From Malus domestica (Eukaryota; Streptophyta; Magnoliopsida; Rosales; Rosaceae), in NCBI RefSeq assembly GCF_042453785.1, contig NC_091673.1:875501-939500 (forward strand): 64,000 bases of DNA, written 5' to 3'. The position numbers were made by a program, and so were the translations under genes. This document shows positions 23,858 to 36,849 of this stretch, piece by piece. The notes below the pieces were generated by a model that had not been told where the DNA came from, made no database searches, and saw nothing but the letters and a program-made list of their open reading frames with translations. The number at the start of each line of letters is the position of its first letter. Position 1 is the stretch's first letter.

Positions 23858-25273
23858 GGGCAAAAGACTGTTTACTACCCTCATGTTCCGTGGTTTTCAA
23901 CATTTAATACATCAATTTTTTTTCATCTCAGAGTCATACCTAAAGTGTAAATTTTGGGACAGTTTCATACATCCGTTAGTCAAACTGTTAAGTCTCCCGT
24001 TAAGTGATGACGTGGCGCACACGTGGACAATGACTGGGTGCCACGTGTCATTAAAAATATTAAAAAATTAATTAAATATTTAAAATTTAAAAAAAAAAAA
24101 CAAACAAACAAACCAGCCATTTTCCCCCTTTCCCCCCGTGCCCCCAACCCAGAGGAAGAAGAAGGAGAAAAAAAAAAGAAAAAAAAATTGTCTGCCAACC
24201 CAGAAGAGGAAGAAGAAGGAGAAGAAGAAGAAGAAGAAGGAGAAAAAGAAGAAAGAAAAAAAACAGAATCTGCAACACCAGAAGAAGAAGAAGGAGGAGA
24301 AGAAAAAAAAAAGAAAAAAAAGAAAAACCGTCTGCCAACCAAGAAGAAGAAGAAGAAGAAGAAGAAGAAAATGAAGAAGAATAAGGAGGAAGAAGGAGGA
24401 GGAAGAAGAGGAAGAAGAAGAAGAAGAAAAAAACCTGAATCGGCAAAGATGAATTCGTCCCCCCCCCCCCCCGCGACCCACTTGTTCCAACGCCTCCACA
24501 ACTGTTTGGGTTTTGTTCCTGGGTTCTATGGGAGTCTAATGGTGGTGGTGGTTGATGAAATTTACTTCAAAAATGGCGGATCGCCGTCACACCACCTTCG
24601 TCACACCCCTCACGGTTTCTTCCATTTTCACCACCAAATCTCTCCAAATTTGGGATGTAATAGGTAGAGGGAAGGTCATGAACTTGATTCTAGGTGGTTA
24701 GGTAGTGCAATTTGCCGGAAAAATGGGTGAAAATTTGTTGGAAAACAAAGAATGATGCAGGTCGGGTCGCGGGTCAATGAGAGACCCGGCCGTTCCCCTC
24801 CTTCTCCCCTCCCTCCTTTCTCTCCTTTCCTCCTTCCTCATTCGCCACCTCATTTCTCTCTCCTCCTCCCCTTGGCCGAAACTCTCCCCTTTCTCTCCTG
24901 AAACTCTCTTCTTCCTCTCTTCCTTCTTCTTCCTCCTTCTTCTTTTTCTGGGTTGCAAACGGCTTTTTTTTTTTCTCCTTCTTCTTCCTTTGGGTTGGGG
25001 GCACGGGGGAGAGGGGGAAAATGGATTGTTAATTTTTTTTTTTAATTTTAATTATTTAATTAATTATTTAAATATTTTTAATGACACGTGGCGCCCAGTC
25101 ATTGTTCACATAGATGCCACGTCATCACTTAACGGGAGAACTAATAGTTTGACTAATTGATGTATGAGACTGTCCCAAAATTTATACTTTAGGTATGACT
25201 CTGAGACAAAAAAAATTGATGTACCAAATGTTGAAAACCATGAAACTTGAAGGTAGTAAACAGTCTTTTGCCC
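23858..25273. mobile_element. long-TIR (Mutator-like) element filled with GA/CT tracts, 9-bp target duplication
   Basis: The left terminus GGGCAAAAGACTGTTTACTA and the right terminus TAGTAAACAGTCTTTTGCCC are exact reverse complements over 20 bases. Inversion continues for about 250-290 bp (including GATGACGTGGC / GCCACGTCATC). AAGAATTAA flanks both sides (23849-23857 and 25274-25282). The interior has a polypurine tract of (GAA)n/(GAAAA)n type at about 24140-24435 and a polypyrimidine counterpart at about 24800-24985. A C-run is at about 24460. Long lysine/glutamate or phenylalanine/serine open frames are artefacts of these tracts. Confidence 0.85.
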
Positions 25274-25282
25274 AAGAATTAA

Positions 25283-27955
25283 AACAAAAAAAACCCTCCC
25301 ACTACAACATTCTCTTTTTCCCTCTCTCACGTTTCTCTCCAACTTCTCTCTCTTTCCTCTATATTTAAAAAAATATATATATTTACACACACAGTGTGTA
25401 AGCTTCGTCTATGCAAATATATGCTAGAGAATATACATATATGACTTATTCGTTCTACATTACATTATATGTTTTGGGTGGGCAAACGAACAGTGACTTC
25501 ACTTTATCTCCCCCGCTACCTCTTCTTTTCCTATGGCAATGCCCTTTTCTTCTTTTCCTTTTTTAATGTCTGACTTGCTGTGAGGTGAAATGGAAAGTTC
25601 CTTGCGGTTGATGTTGGAAAAAGCTTTTGTCTCCATTTATATTTTTTTTGTCATTATATTTACAGTAATGATAGGTAAACTAAATTTGTAAACTAAATTT
25701 AGAAACTAAATGATGTATTACCAATAAGAAATAAACACGTTAATTAACACTTAAGTAATTTTCTAATCATAAACTTCTATGTCATTTAGTTTACAAAATT
25801 TAGTCTACATATTTAATCTATCTAGCATTACTTTTATATTTAATTAAACAACTTAAAATGAAGTCTGTAGATCACATTTAATAATTAAATATATGTCAAC
25901 ACTGAATATTTATAAGTAGAGAGAAGAAACTGTTGGTACTGGGGTTCCAATATCTCGACTGAATATAGATATCCACGTTTTCACTCTGTGCAACACGAAA
26001 AAGGATGAACCGGGAAAGGAAAAAAGTAAGTTTAAAGTAAAAAGAGTGTTCGTAACACGCAAGGGGTATTTTAAAAAGAAACCCTACTGAGGAATGTACG
26101 TGAGAATACGAGGGTAAAGTTCTTTATCGATTAGGAATTAAATTATACAAGAGTTTATAAGAGATTGAGTTAGCATACGTGCAAAGCAATAGCTATACGT
26201 ATGTGCTTCACATCATGTGTTGTCAACATGATATACTTAAAAATTCATCACACATAAAAAAATGCGTGAGAAAATAAGGATAAAATCATTACATTACAAA
26301 TTAATTTTATGATATAACCTCAACTTGATCAATCTGCTATGCTACGTAGCCAATCCACTAGACAAAAAGGGAAGCCAACCATTAAAAGGTGGGAAAGAGG
26401 TGAACGTGGTCCTCACTCTCTCTCTCTCTCTCTCTCTACAAAGATAGAGAGAGAAAGAAAGAAAAAAGAACGAAAGAAAGACAACGACAAAGACAAAGAA
26501 AAGCTCAAAAGCTAAGAAAGTTAGAAATGGTGATGAAATGGGTAACCTCTTTTGAAATTTTCTTCAGCATTAAATCGTGTTTTATTTGTTTCAGAAATTA
26601 ATGAAAAGGCACTGAGTGATCTGCTGCAGGACGACCCCTCCTTGTTTGAATCCCTGATAAAGTAGTATGTATGTGGGAGTCCAAGTGATTGAGTGACCGA
26701 GCGAGCGAGTGAGGTCGTGTGTGTTCTGTATTGTTTAAGTTGACAGGGACGAGTAACTGAGCCTAACCATTCCAGCAGTGGCACTGAAAAACATGGTGGT
26801 CTTATAATTTTCTTGTAGCATTTAAAAGGATTACAAATGCAGTGAAAACGACCACCCATCTTTCTCTCCTCTCTACTTTTTTCTCTCATTAAATTCAATT
26901 TGGTTTCAAGTGTATGTACGTAGGTCAGCTTCTCTGAAAGGTGCTTTCCTTTCATTTACCAAAATGGTCCCAAAACATAATTCCTCTCTCTTTTTTTTAA
27001 GTAAAAGGCGGAAGAATAGTTCGCTTTGGGTTCTGTGCATGGATTCGTTCCTCTCTCTTTTAAGTGATAGTGTATTCTACATGCGCTAATCTACTAAGAA
27101 TAAGCAGTATTATCCTAATTTGTGAGTAATAGATAAAAGATTTGAATTAATTTGGGTGCAAAGGAGGGATCATATTACTTTGACCAATTAGCCTAATTTA
27201 AAATTACCATCAAAAGATGATTTTGTTTACATATTTGCTGCCACATTCTCTCAATAATAGGGAAAATAGAATAAATCACTTGTACAAAAGCGTGTGATCT
27301 AAATAATCTTATTGATAAGAAATATAGTTCACCAAGAAATGATTTTTCACACACCTCTTTTTAGCTAATCATGCATGCTTAGTCCGATAATAACAAGTTA
27401 AGGGTGAGCTTCTAAGAAGACCTAGCTAAACTTGTAAACTGGTTAGATTCAGATTAGTTACGGGTGAGCTTCTAAGTATCGCAAGGTAACAACAAATACC
27501 AACCAGAGTAGTGCAAGCACTATATTTCAACAAATTACAATGGACTTATGCTTAAACAAGTAGAATAAATAAGTGTGCTACATCTTGACATATTACATTT
27601 GAGTTCGATCTGTTTCGTAATGTTGAATGAATTGAGTATGTAAAGTCTTTTTTCTTCTTGAAACTAAAGTATACATGTACGTATGTATTTATCACCATTT
27701 ATTTGAAAGTAAAGCAAATCCACAAAGTCATATTTTTACTCTCTTTTTTTTTTTTAATCCTTTTTGTAACAAATGAAGGTATAATATAATTGTTGAAATA
27801 TTAAATACAAGCACCCAATGACAACACTTCCAACCAATATCCCAAACAATGGTTAGAAATAAAGTGAAGGTCTGTGAGAGACCTTCAAATAAGCGTTGCA
27901 TGTGAACGAAAACAAGAAAAACAAAGCAAATACAAAATATTACGTCATTACTGAT
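25283..27955. other. gene-free stretch between the long-TIR element and the IDD gene
   Basis: The stretch contains a (CT)n run (about 26417-26437) followed by a GA-rich run (26445-26500), and scattered AT-rich DNA. An antisense open frame at 26521-26955 has no motif or conserved feature and is not called. The 3' end of the IDD transcript probably lies just below 27961. Confidence 0.5.
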
Positions 27956-27960
27956 AATTA

Positions 27961-30325
27961 TTATGTGGTGTGATCATGATCTCCTTCTCCTTCGGTTGTG
28001 GCGGAGGACATGTAACTCATAGCTAGGGATGTCTCATCAGAGGGTCCCACTCCTCCCAGTGCTCCTCCTCCTGCGGCGGCAGAAGCAGCAGAGGCAATGT
28101 GAAAACGTTGCTTGCAAGCTTGACAAGTGATTTGCAAAATGGCGGAGCTGATTCTCTTAGTTGCCTGCTCTTTGAGCAACTGAGCCTTCTCCACCTCAGC
28201 CTGCGCTTGCTGCCTGATCCTCTTGGCGTTCGCGAACTCGATCTCCGCCATCTCTATCTGCCGTTTGGCTTCTCGCCGGGCGTCTTCGGCGTAAGACTTT
28301 TCAGCCACGGCCAACTTCAGCTCCTCACTCGCAAACTCTTTCAACCTGGCCACATCCGATGCGGGCCCAACTCCTCCAAGAGCCGATTCATTCTCATCAC
28401 CTGGAGAGTTGCTTGTTCTTATTATATGTGATGAATTATACTTGCCTGATTCATTCTTTTCGTTGTCAAGCTGATCACTTGACGGGGATCCAATCGAGAG
28501 CTTCAGATTAGTTGCGTGACGTTTGTCTAAATTTGGCGGGGAAGAAGTATGCGCTTTTGACGACGGAAGGAGCTGAAGTTCCAATATATTTTTATGCACT
28601 CGTTGTTGTTGCTGCTGCTGCTGCTGGCGGTTGCAAGAATTATAAGGATTCATACCGTCACGCTGATCGTGATGGTGAGTTGGGTTTGGTCGCACCGGGA
28701 GTCCAGCCAATACTACTGGAGCTGCCACATTGTTACTAATGCTGAAATTGGTGTCACTGGAGGGGCTGGTACTCGATGCGGTTCGCGACGAGCAGGCCGC
28801 CGGCTGTAACGCTGCCTGTAACTCCGGCCGGACGACGTGTCGTACTGTGCAAGTGTCTTGGTGCTCTATGAAACTTTCCACTCTGAAATCGATCACGACA
28901 TAGAATTTAGAATGATTCAAACTAAAACTATATTGCTATCATGTTTAAAAACATGGTTTTTCCTCGGTGTCTTTAACAATTAACAACAACAACAAAAATT
29001 AGCCATAAGCGGATAAGCCGTTCGTATATGACATATGTAGGGTTACCAATAAACAATTAATTAATTAGAATATATCATCAGTTAATATATATAGCTAGGT
29101 AAGCAAAACAAATCAAATGGGGTAGCCCTATATATTTAATTAATTAATTAATTAAAATATAATGACGACGGGTTTAGTGTGTCCAAAAATAGGTAAATTA
29201 TATATAAGTAATTACATTTTTGAAAACTTATAAACCGGAAACTGCAGTTTTTGGAAACTGGGGAGCTTCAGCGGCCATGAAAGATAGGATGAGGTCATTT
29301 GCCACTGCAGGAAACTGATAACGTACACCATTTGAATTTCAAAGAGAAGAGAACAATAAAATTCATCAATGTTTGAAGAGAGAAAAACGTAGAGGTTGCT
29401 TGTAGATTTCAAGTTTGTTCTTATCTGTAACAGCTGCTTTTTTTGGCAGTGCTTTTAGGGTTTGGATGAACCTATGAAAGAGGAGAGACGATAGCAGCTT
29501 ATAGCTATGTCCTTTGCAATAAATGATTTGGGATTTTAAAAAAACCTGTCTTCAGATTTCAGATAATAATTTTGGCCTAGTAGCTAGTTATTTTTATCAA
29601 CAAATATATCTTCTTTTTTTTCAGAAATAATTAAAATAGAAGATTTGGCGATATTAGTTCTCAGTAGATAACAAATTTCTAATATTTTAATTTAATTTAA
29701 TTTACCTTGAAAATACCCGGCCACAGTCACAGGAATGTCCTCTGGTGCCGCAGGTTTTGAGATGTGCTTTGTAATCGGACTGAACGGCGTAGCCTTTGGA
29801 GCATTTGCCGCAGACCCACTGCTTGTGGTTGCTATGTTTTCTTCTAAAGTGTTTTTTGATTCCGACGAGATCGCCGAGGGCGTGGCAGGGGTCGTGGTGG
29901 AGGCAGCTGGGCTCCGGGCACACGAACACCCGCTTCTTGATCACCTGATCTTCCGCTATCTCTCGCTTCAGCAGCTTCCACGGCACCTTGTGGCGCCTCC
30001 TGTGCATCTGCAGATTCTGGTCTCTCTGAAATCCCTGGTTGCAGATCTCGCACACGTACCGGTCCGATTCGAGTAGGGTCTTGGGGGACAGAGACACCAC
30101 TTCTGCATCCGGATCTATAATATAACCAAAATTAATTAAACCATAATAATTAAGAATTTTAAAGAAAAGGGTTTGATTAATTAACTGAATGATTTTATTT
30201 TTACCTGGTGTGCCTGTAGGTCTTCTTTTTCGTTTGTGGGTGGCTCCGCCATTTTCATGGGAGGAAGAAGACGGAGGAGCGGAAGAAGAGGCCGCGGTGT
30301 TGTTGTTGTTGGTGTTACCGAACAT
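27961..30325 (-). CDS. SGR5: INDETERMINATE-DOMAIN C2H2 zinc finger protein, SGR5/IDD14-16 clade
   Basis: Three exons on the minus strand: 30325-30205, 30114-29706 and 28882-27961, joined by GT-AG introns with exact frame, giving 483 residues. After a basic KRKRRPTGTP nuclear-localisation stretch come the four ID-domain fingers. These are C2H2 at about residue 62 (CEICNQGFQRDQNLQMH), a second with CPEPSCLHHDPCHALGDLVG, and two C2HC fingers (CGKCSKGYAVQSDYKAHLKTC and CDCGRVFSR/VESFIEHQDTC, the latter across the exon 2/3 junction). The C-terminal part carries an acidic/basic helical region (KRIRQQAQAEVEKAQLLKEQ), CQACKQRFH and SYMSSATTEGE, all typical of the IDD14/15/16 subgroup. These are nuclear transcription factors; in Arabidopsis IDD15/SGR5 acts in shoot gravitropism and starch/auxin responses. 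Which of the three paralogues this matches is not certain. A polyglutamine run lies near residue 250. Confidence 0.9.
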
Positions 30326-30329
30326 GGGT

Positions 30330-33300
30330 GGATTTTTGTGAGGATGTGATGGAAGAGTTTAAGTAAGAGAAGAAGATGACTAAGAATCAATCAATCCCTA
30401 CATACACACATGTCTGCAGGTAAAGCTGGACTCAGTAGGTTTCAGCTTTACTTTCTTTCATCTCTCTCACGGTCACATATGAGAGAGAAAGAGAGAGGAA
30501 GAGGAAAAGCTCTTGCTTTCTGCAATCCACTTTTCCTAAAGCTTTAAGCAGCTTTTAAAGGCTTTTTAGCCAGGCTAGCTTTTCTTCCATTGACCCTCCA
30601 CCTTGAGCAGGTAAGGTTGTGGCAAGTCTGTCCTGTTTATAAAAGCTCGCCTCTTCTTTCTTTCTTTTTTCTGTACAAGAAGGAAAGAGATCTAGAGAAA
30701 AAAAGAGAGAGAGAGGAGGTTGGGGCTGGCTGGCTGGGTGAGGGTGAAGGTGACCCAATCACACGATTCAGTGCAGCTTAAAACTGAGAGCCCCCACACA
30801 CATCACAGAATTAGACAGAAACAAAAAAACATCCTTCCCGTAAGAAAACAGTCATTACTCGTCACACTGTAATTTTGCATGAGGTAATGCATACCTTCCC
30901 AGTTTACCCTCTTCCACGTGAGCTCTCATCCTCCCCTCACGTGACCCTCTCTCTCTCTCCCACTACAGAAAAAAAACAAAAAACAAACAAGAGGTAAAGT
31001 CTGGGATAAAAAAGAAAAAGAAATAAGAAGTTACTAATTAACTGTTCACATGGTCTGGTTTAACGAATCATGATGCCCAAGCTAATCCGGATTAACATGT
31101 TTCTTGAAGCAGCTTTTGGAAAGGTAGAAAGTAGTAGCACGATTAGGGATTAGTCATTTTCAAGAGGGCTGCCAACTGCCGTAATCATTTCTCTAAGTTC
31201 TATTTAATTTCGGATTTTCCATCTTATGTAAATAATTATATATGTAAATTGTAATGGATTAGCATGATTAACAATATTTCTTTCATGTATTCATTATTCA
31301 CTTTTTGAAAATTGCTCAGAAAACACATGTCAAATTAAAGTTTTCACCAGTGAAGGATGGGGTTTTAAGAACGAATAATTAGCAAAAGGAGAAGATGCTT
31401 TATTTACTTGTTGGGTTGGAAAGTATGGGGAGAAGGATTCTCATCACATGCTGGCATGCATTGCTGCATCAAAAAAAAGCAATCATCCCTCCCAAGTGTT
31501 TGTGATTCCAAATCTTATCAACTTTTCTTAAACTAATCCGTTTCCCACGCAGCAAAACAAAGCTTTAAAACTTTTTGTTGACTTAGCCCTAAAGTCCGAT
31601 TAATTATCATAAACTCAACTTAGATCTTAGATTCTTAAGATTTAATTCATTTTAATTTGATTAACATATGGAGATCGAGTACCACTGCCATATCTCCTTG
31701 TAATAGATTTGAAATTTTCTTGTTTATTGTGTCACCATGAATTGAACTATTTCAATTGAATTGGACTTTTGCTCTATTTACTATTTGGTGAACGTATAAA
31801 TATTGGGACTAAATTATTATATTGGACAACACTCCGGCATATTTTGTCATGTCCAATCTTTATCCCGTCACATCGACTAAACATTTTCCTAGTTCTTCGT
31901 TGGGAAGTGCTCGAAAACTCCGAATTGAAAAGCAATGTACGATCAAATATTACAAATATCTGAGATTATATTAGCAATAGTACGGAGATGTGTTGGTTTT
32001 GTTCAATAATTTTATGATGGGTAGGGGCAAATAATCGTATGCTAAATTGTACTCAGCACGGCATACCACGAGGCCGAGGGCCTGAGGGATTTTGTCTGGT
32101 TTACTTTTGTTGGTATTCGAAGAACTGAACCAAAGTTGGCATCGATTCCATTCTTTACTGCTGCACTGAAAACAGAAACGGAGAAAACAACAAATTAAAA
32201 ATAGTATTCATTTCAAAAGGGATAGGTTTGAGAGTGCATTTTTGCTCACCATCTTCAAATGATGCTAATGTTTTCTACTCTACTTATTATTCTTGGATGA
32301 GTTCAAGTTTATAGATTTGTGTCTATTTACTATATCAATATCAAAATTTAAACTTATTTAACGGTAATAAAAAAAGATGGTGAACATTACCATTCATGAG
32401 TATGAAGTTCGAAACCACAGGCACAGTGCTAAGCTATCATTGATATGCCCATCTACATATACATCATTTCTTCCCATTCAAGCCACATAAACCGCATTGA
32501 ATTGAAATGACATATTTGTTTGTTTTCTCCACCTTCCAAGAACCTTCATCTTTTATTTCTTGCATTAACCTGCGTGTTTTGTTGCACAAGGTTACAGAGA
32601 GTATATAATACACCTCCATCTCCCTCTGCTAATTTTCTGTAACTGTTTTTTTTTTTCTTCTTAACGTTAACGTTAGTGAATTATATGATGATAGTTAAAG
32701 AGAGATTATAATGCTTATGTGAGTCTTTCCAAAAATGTAAATTGTCGTGGTAAAACCATTAGCTAATCCATTTTCAAAACAAAAAAAGCTAAAAAAATTG
32801 GTGGTGTAGAGCTCTCCTATACTTTTATCTAAATTTTTGTTAAGTGATATAAGTCAATGAAAAGTTGTTGCCGTTTCAAAGAAAATGATCCTTGTAAATG
32901 AAGGGAATGTTTCCCTTTTTAGGCGAGTATGCAACACGCCAACTACCAACCACAAGCATAAATTTGGTCCGCGGATCATTTTCAACAAGTTTCTACTTTA
33001 TAATATATATATATTTTTTTAATAAAAACCGCTGCTTCTGCTTTATAATATGCTCCTAATTTAGCCCTAAAGTCTAACTTAGCGATTTCGATATATAAAC
33101 CAAACTCAATAATTAAGGCTTAATTAGTTGAACAATCACACTTTTTTTACTACTCTATTCTACATTAGCAGAAAAAGAGAGTTTAAACTCGTAACACAAT
33201 AAAATGAACAAAAGATCTTATTCACCAATGCAATCCACTGTTTGCATCGAACAATCACACTTGAGTTTACTAATTCAATAATTCAGTAAGAATAGAGCCC

Positions 33301-33440
33301 ATACGTTTGTCATCAAGACCGAACTCTCTTGTCTGGCTAGGGCCCAAGGCCCAAAACTAAACAAAAAGCTTAACTAATTAATAAGAATTCAGTACGGCAT
33401 TAACTCGTCCGTCTTCACACCTAAACAGGTGAAACCGCCC
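30330..33440. other. upstream region of the IDD gene and spacer
   Basis: GA/CT-rich sequence at 30460-30760 and 30945-30965 probably belongs to the IDD promoter/leader. The remainder to 33440 is AT-rich, and no exon could be supported. Confidence 0.5.
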
Positions 33441-33469
33441 AATAAAATTACATCACCACGAAGAAGATG

Positions 33470-34130
33470 ACACTACGGAGAAGGCAAAAGTATGATTTCT
33501 CGTTCACATCGGTTGCACAGAAATATACGAGGAACTTGTTCGCTGTCCGGAATTCGAACACAAAGCGTATGCTGCCGAACTTCACAAATGTCACACGACA
33601 CCATTCTTTCCCCATCGTCTTCCTTTGCTCCACAGGGACAGTGCACGACATAGTTGATTGCTCCACATTCATACATCTCACTAACTCCACCCGTCTCTTT
33701 GCTACTCCTACCCTCAAGCACAATATTTTGACCCACCTCAACCATACCAAATGCCAAACCTGTCCCCTTCGCATCGTTCAGGTGTGCAACTGAATCCACC
33801 CCAGTAGATCTCCTTGAAATTCCTCTCCACTTCTTGCTTCAAATCATCAATTGTAGCACTGTTTTTCAAGGTCACACACTCGTACGGTTGCAATATTATT
33901 GCATTGTTGTTTATAACATTCTTATGGTTATCGTCGTCTACTTCGGAATTGTTTCTTAGCATTACTGTGCAACCGAAACTTCGAAATCTTGTACCACGCA
34001 GCCTTTGCCTTCGGATTGTTCATGAGCAAACCGTCCTGATGGTTAGGGGAAGCATGATTGAGATATCTTCTAAGCACTACTCGAAAACTTTAATCACCGG
34101 ATTCAGCTCATCTGCATGATATATTTTCGA
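33470..34130 (-). pseudogene. PHD-finger protein pseudogene (At1g33420/MS1-like)
   Basis: On the minus strand the C-terminal part reads VVHCPCGAKEDDGERMVSCD, then ICEVRQHTLCV and FLCNRCE, a PHD finger as in the plant MALE STERILITY 1 / At1g33420 group. The preceding segment (DDLKQEVERNFKEIYWGG, about 33790-33860) is in a different frame from DSVAHLNDAKGTGLAFG, so there is a one-base frameshift near 33797. Further upstream, NNPKAKAAWYKISKFRLHSN is in yet another frame, and a stop follows IKVFE (about 34070-34090). Remnants fade by about 34130-34200. The breaks make a functional protein impossible; a functional parental gene is presumably elsewhere. Confidence 0.75.
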
Positions 34131-34199
34131 AATTAGGGTTGCCAATTCTGCTGCGGCAACATTTGCAATAAATTGAAGGAAGCATGCTTTCGACCAGAA

Positions 34200-35480
34200 A
34201 TTTTTAGTTGTGAAGGGAACACAAGTAGTACATTACGTGTTTAGTGACACGTATCCCACCATTTGTTTAGTGACACGTGATGTACCATCCCGTGTACCAA
34301 TCACACTGAAAAATCTCTCGCTTTCGACAATGCAAATTGTTTCACCATTGGTGTATGACTTTATGCTCCGCCAATTTCAATGCACACCTGGGCTTTATGC
34401 ATGTGATTGTTATATATTAACTAGGGATCGGGATGAACGCAAAAGTTCTTTCCTAACTACCCTTCTTGTTCAATTATAATTCATTAATTAATTTGTTGAC
34501 GTAGTAATTTTTTGGTGTACTTAAAACTCAATCAAGTGATATTATCTCGGTTAAATTATTGCCTACAAGTATTATAACAAGTAACGATACACTACGTGAC
34601 TTATATTCTTAGTACCTGAAATAATTAATAGCAAGAGAGATGCCTAGGTAGGCAACATTTGACAAGGCATGCCAGTTAGTCCTACAATAACAAAGATGTT
34701 ATCAAGGTGTTGTGACTTGTGAGTTGCTGTCATGTTTTTAAGAGCTTTCGCTACAGTCTGGGCCCCTCCCTCGTCGTCTTCAGCTTAATGGTCTTCACTC
34801 TTCCGGGCTGCTAAGGCCCAATTATATTTTGAGTTTGGTCTTGTGTGGTTTTGGGCTTCATTTTTGCCTATTTTTTAGGCCCAATATTATCTAAATTGTT
34901 TATAGCAGTGTTGTTGTGTACAAAATATTACATACGTATTTGGTTCAAAATCTAATTAATTTTTTTCATACAATATATGAAAAGAAATGACTTGATTAGT
35001 TAACACATTTGAGTTCGTTTACTTACTAATAATGTGTATGCTGTAAATTGGTATCAGTCTTTTTTTTCTGATGTCATTGCTAAGTTGCTAACACATCGAA
35101 AAAAAAAAGTATCTCTCACATTAATCAATAATCTTATCCTTTTTTTTCAAACAATCTTATACTTGGTAGCTCGATATTAGACAAACCAAGTATTTTTCTA
35201 ATTCACGACTTCTCTTATTTTAAATAAATCTATCACTATAGTAGGTAATTAGTTTCCACCAAACTTTTTCCATATGTGTGTCAACATTCCAAAGCTGTGG
35301 ATATACCAAAATAAAAGTTTTATTTTTATAAAAATATATCTTTGAAAACTTTAAAAAAAAATTGCTAGATTCAACATATTAGTTAACTTATCAAGTAGGC
35401 CTGTAAATTTAGGGCACAACTCAAACCCTTCATACAATTAATTGCTTTAATTTCCCCGTTTAGTTACAAGTCCACCTCCT
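34200..35480. other. AT-rich spacer, no gene seen
   Basis: No motif-bearing frame or RNA structure was recognised. Confidence 0.5.
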
Positions 35481-35494
35481 AAACTCGATAAAAA

Positions 35495-35665
35495 AGGGAA
35501 CTTTAACGAAAAGCTCATAGTACTGTTTACTTTAACGAAAAACCATATTTTTACACTAAAAAGGCAATCCTTATACTATTTATTTTACTTATTTTTTTTT
35601 ATCATTATCGTTAAAACTTAAAGTTTTCAAACTATTTTCATTAATTTTCTTGATAAAATATTTGT
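35495..35665 (+). repeat. ~165-bp interspersed repeat, copy 2
   Basis: A copy of the family described at 18050: GGGAACTTTAACGAAAAGC at the start, TTTTTACACTAAAAAGGCAA in the middle, TTTTCATTAATTTTCTTGAT at the end. Confidence 0.65.
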
Positions 35666-35882
35666 TTAAAAACAAAGCGAAAATAAGTAAAGAGAGGATA
35701 AGAATTGGGGCTATGCAATTCAACATAAGATACAATGATACATCATATTTTTGACCGAAAATAAAAAAGTATAAGATATATCAAATTTAATTTATTTATT
35801 TATTCATGAGGCCTTATAGTTTTCCTTATTTTAAAGTGACAGCTATAAGCTTGATGGATACCCCATTTGTAGGTTTTCTTTC

Positions 35883-35937
35883 TGTCTCTCTCTCCCCTCT
35901 CTCCTCTCTCCTCTCCTCTCTCCTCTCTATCGCATAA

Positions 35938-35974
<37 letters not shown>

Positions 35975-36009
35975 GTTCCTCTCTCCTCTCTCCTCTCTCT
36001 CTCTCTCTC
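35883..36009. repeat. (CT)n/(GA)n tract in the promoter/leader of the BPC gene
   Basis: Almost pure CT dinucleotides and TCTCC runs on the plus strand, immediately before the presumed leader (AAGGCAAAACCCTAAAGAGCC). More CT runs follow at 36056-36110 inside the intron. GA repeats are the known binding site of BASIC PENTACYSTEINE proteins, the product of the gene directly downstream. Confidence 0.85.
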
Positions 36010-36049
36010 CAGAAGGCAAAACCCTAAAGAGCCGTTTACACCCACCTAA

Positions 36050-36844
36050 GTAAGTTTTCTCTCTCCTCTCTTCTCTCTCCTCTCTCACTGTCTCTCTTTC
36101 TCTATCTAAAATTTGAATATATGGGTCCTTGTACTATTATCCTGCCATTTACATTCATGTGCATATTTGTATATTTAAAAGCTTCAAACTTTTTTATGAA
36201 TTTGTTATTTTTTCTCCTTATTATACCCCAAATCTCAGATCCTAATTTCTCAGATTACGAAACCCTAATTTGTTGTATTTGATTTTGGATGGAAATTCAG
36301 ATCTGGGTGTTGGTCTGTTTACTTGGGTTCTGTTTGGTTGCTGAGAAACTGTAGGAAATGCACGGAATTTTTCATCCTGGGATTCGCATGTTTATTGATT
36401 CGGATTGGAAGGATGTTTCAAATCTTTAGAACTAATCCATTGGATGAGAATATGTGCATACTCATTACCAATTGCATGTTTGCATCTTAAATTTTTGATC
36501 TTTTAGATCTGAGAGTATGGGGATTAGGAAGGATCGATAAGATTTGTAAATTTGTAATTTCCTTCTTGTTCTCAGCTGTCAAACAATTGCTTGATCTTTG
36601 ATTTAATGTGAAGATCCAATATTTTGCGGATGATATGGTTTACAATTTTGCCTCATAGGCCCTCATTTGTGATTATCTTGAGCTATGCTTTGTTTCTCTC
36701 TTTGTATCTGTTTTGTTTTTATTGCTATCCTTTTGTTTTCGATTTCTATGGCCTCGGAGGGCTATCCGATGGTAATATTTATTGTTGTTCAAGGACTTTC
36801 ATTAGAGGGCCTAAACGATGTTTGTTTGTCTGCTGATTCTGTAG
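36050..36844 (+). other. leader intron of the BPC gene
   Basis: Donor GTAAGT at 36050 and acceptor TTCTGTAG ending at 36844 define a 795-bp intron in the 5' untranslated region. The ATG follows five bases after the acceptor. The in-frame open sequence upstream of the ATG is intronic and should not be counted as protein. Confidence 0.65.
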
Positions 36845-36849
36845 CTTTC

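Noticed and set aside
23980-24667. Long open frames rich in Lys/Glu or Phe/Ser on both strands
   Set aside because: They are translations of polypurine/polypyrimidine tracts inside the long-TIR element, with no domain or start context.
24698-25160. Arg/Glu-rich and Leu/Ser-rich open frames
   Set aside because: Same cause: the mirrored CT/GA tract in the right half of the element.
26521-26955. 144-codon antisense open frame
   Set aside because: It has no motif, no splice context and no homology I recognise, and its composition is like the flanking spacer.
36685-36849. N-terminal extension of the BPC protein
   Set aside because: The in-frame sequence upstream of 36850 lies within the leader intron ending at 36844, and conserved family similarity begins at MDDDALNMRNWGYYEP.
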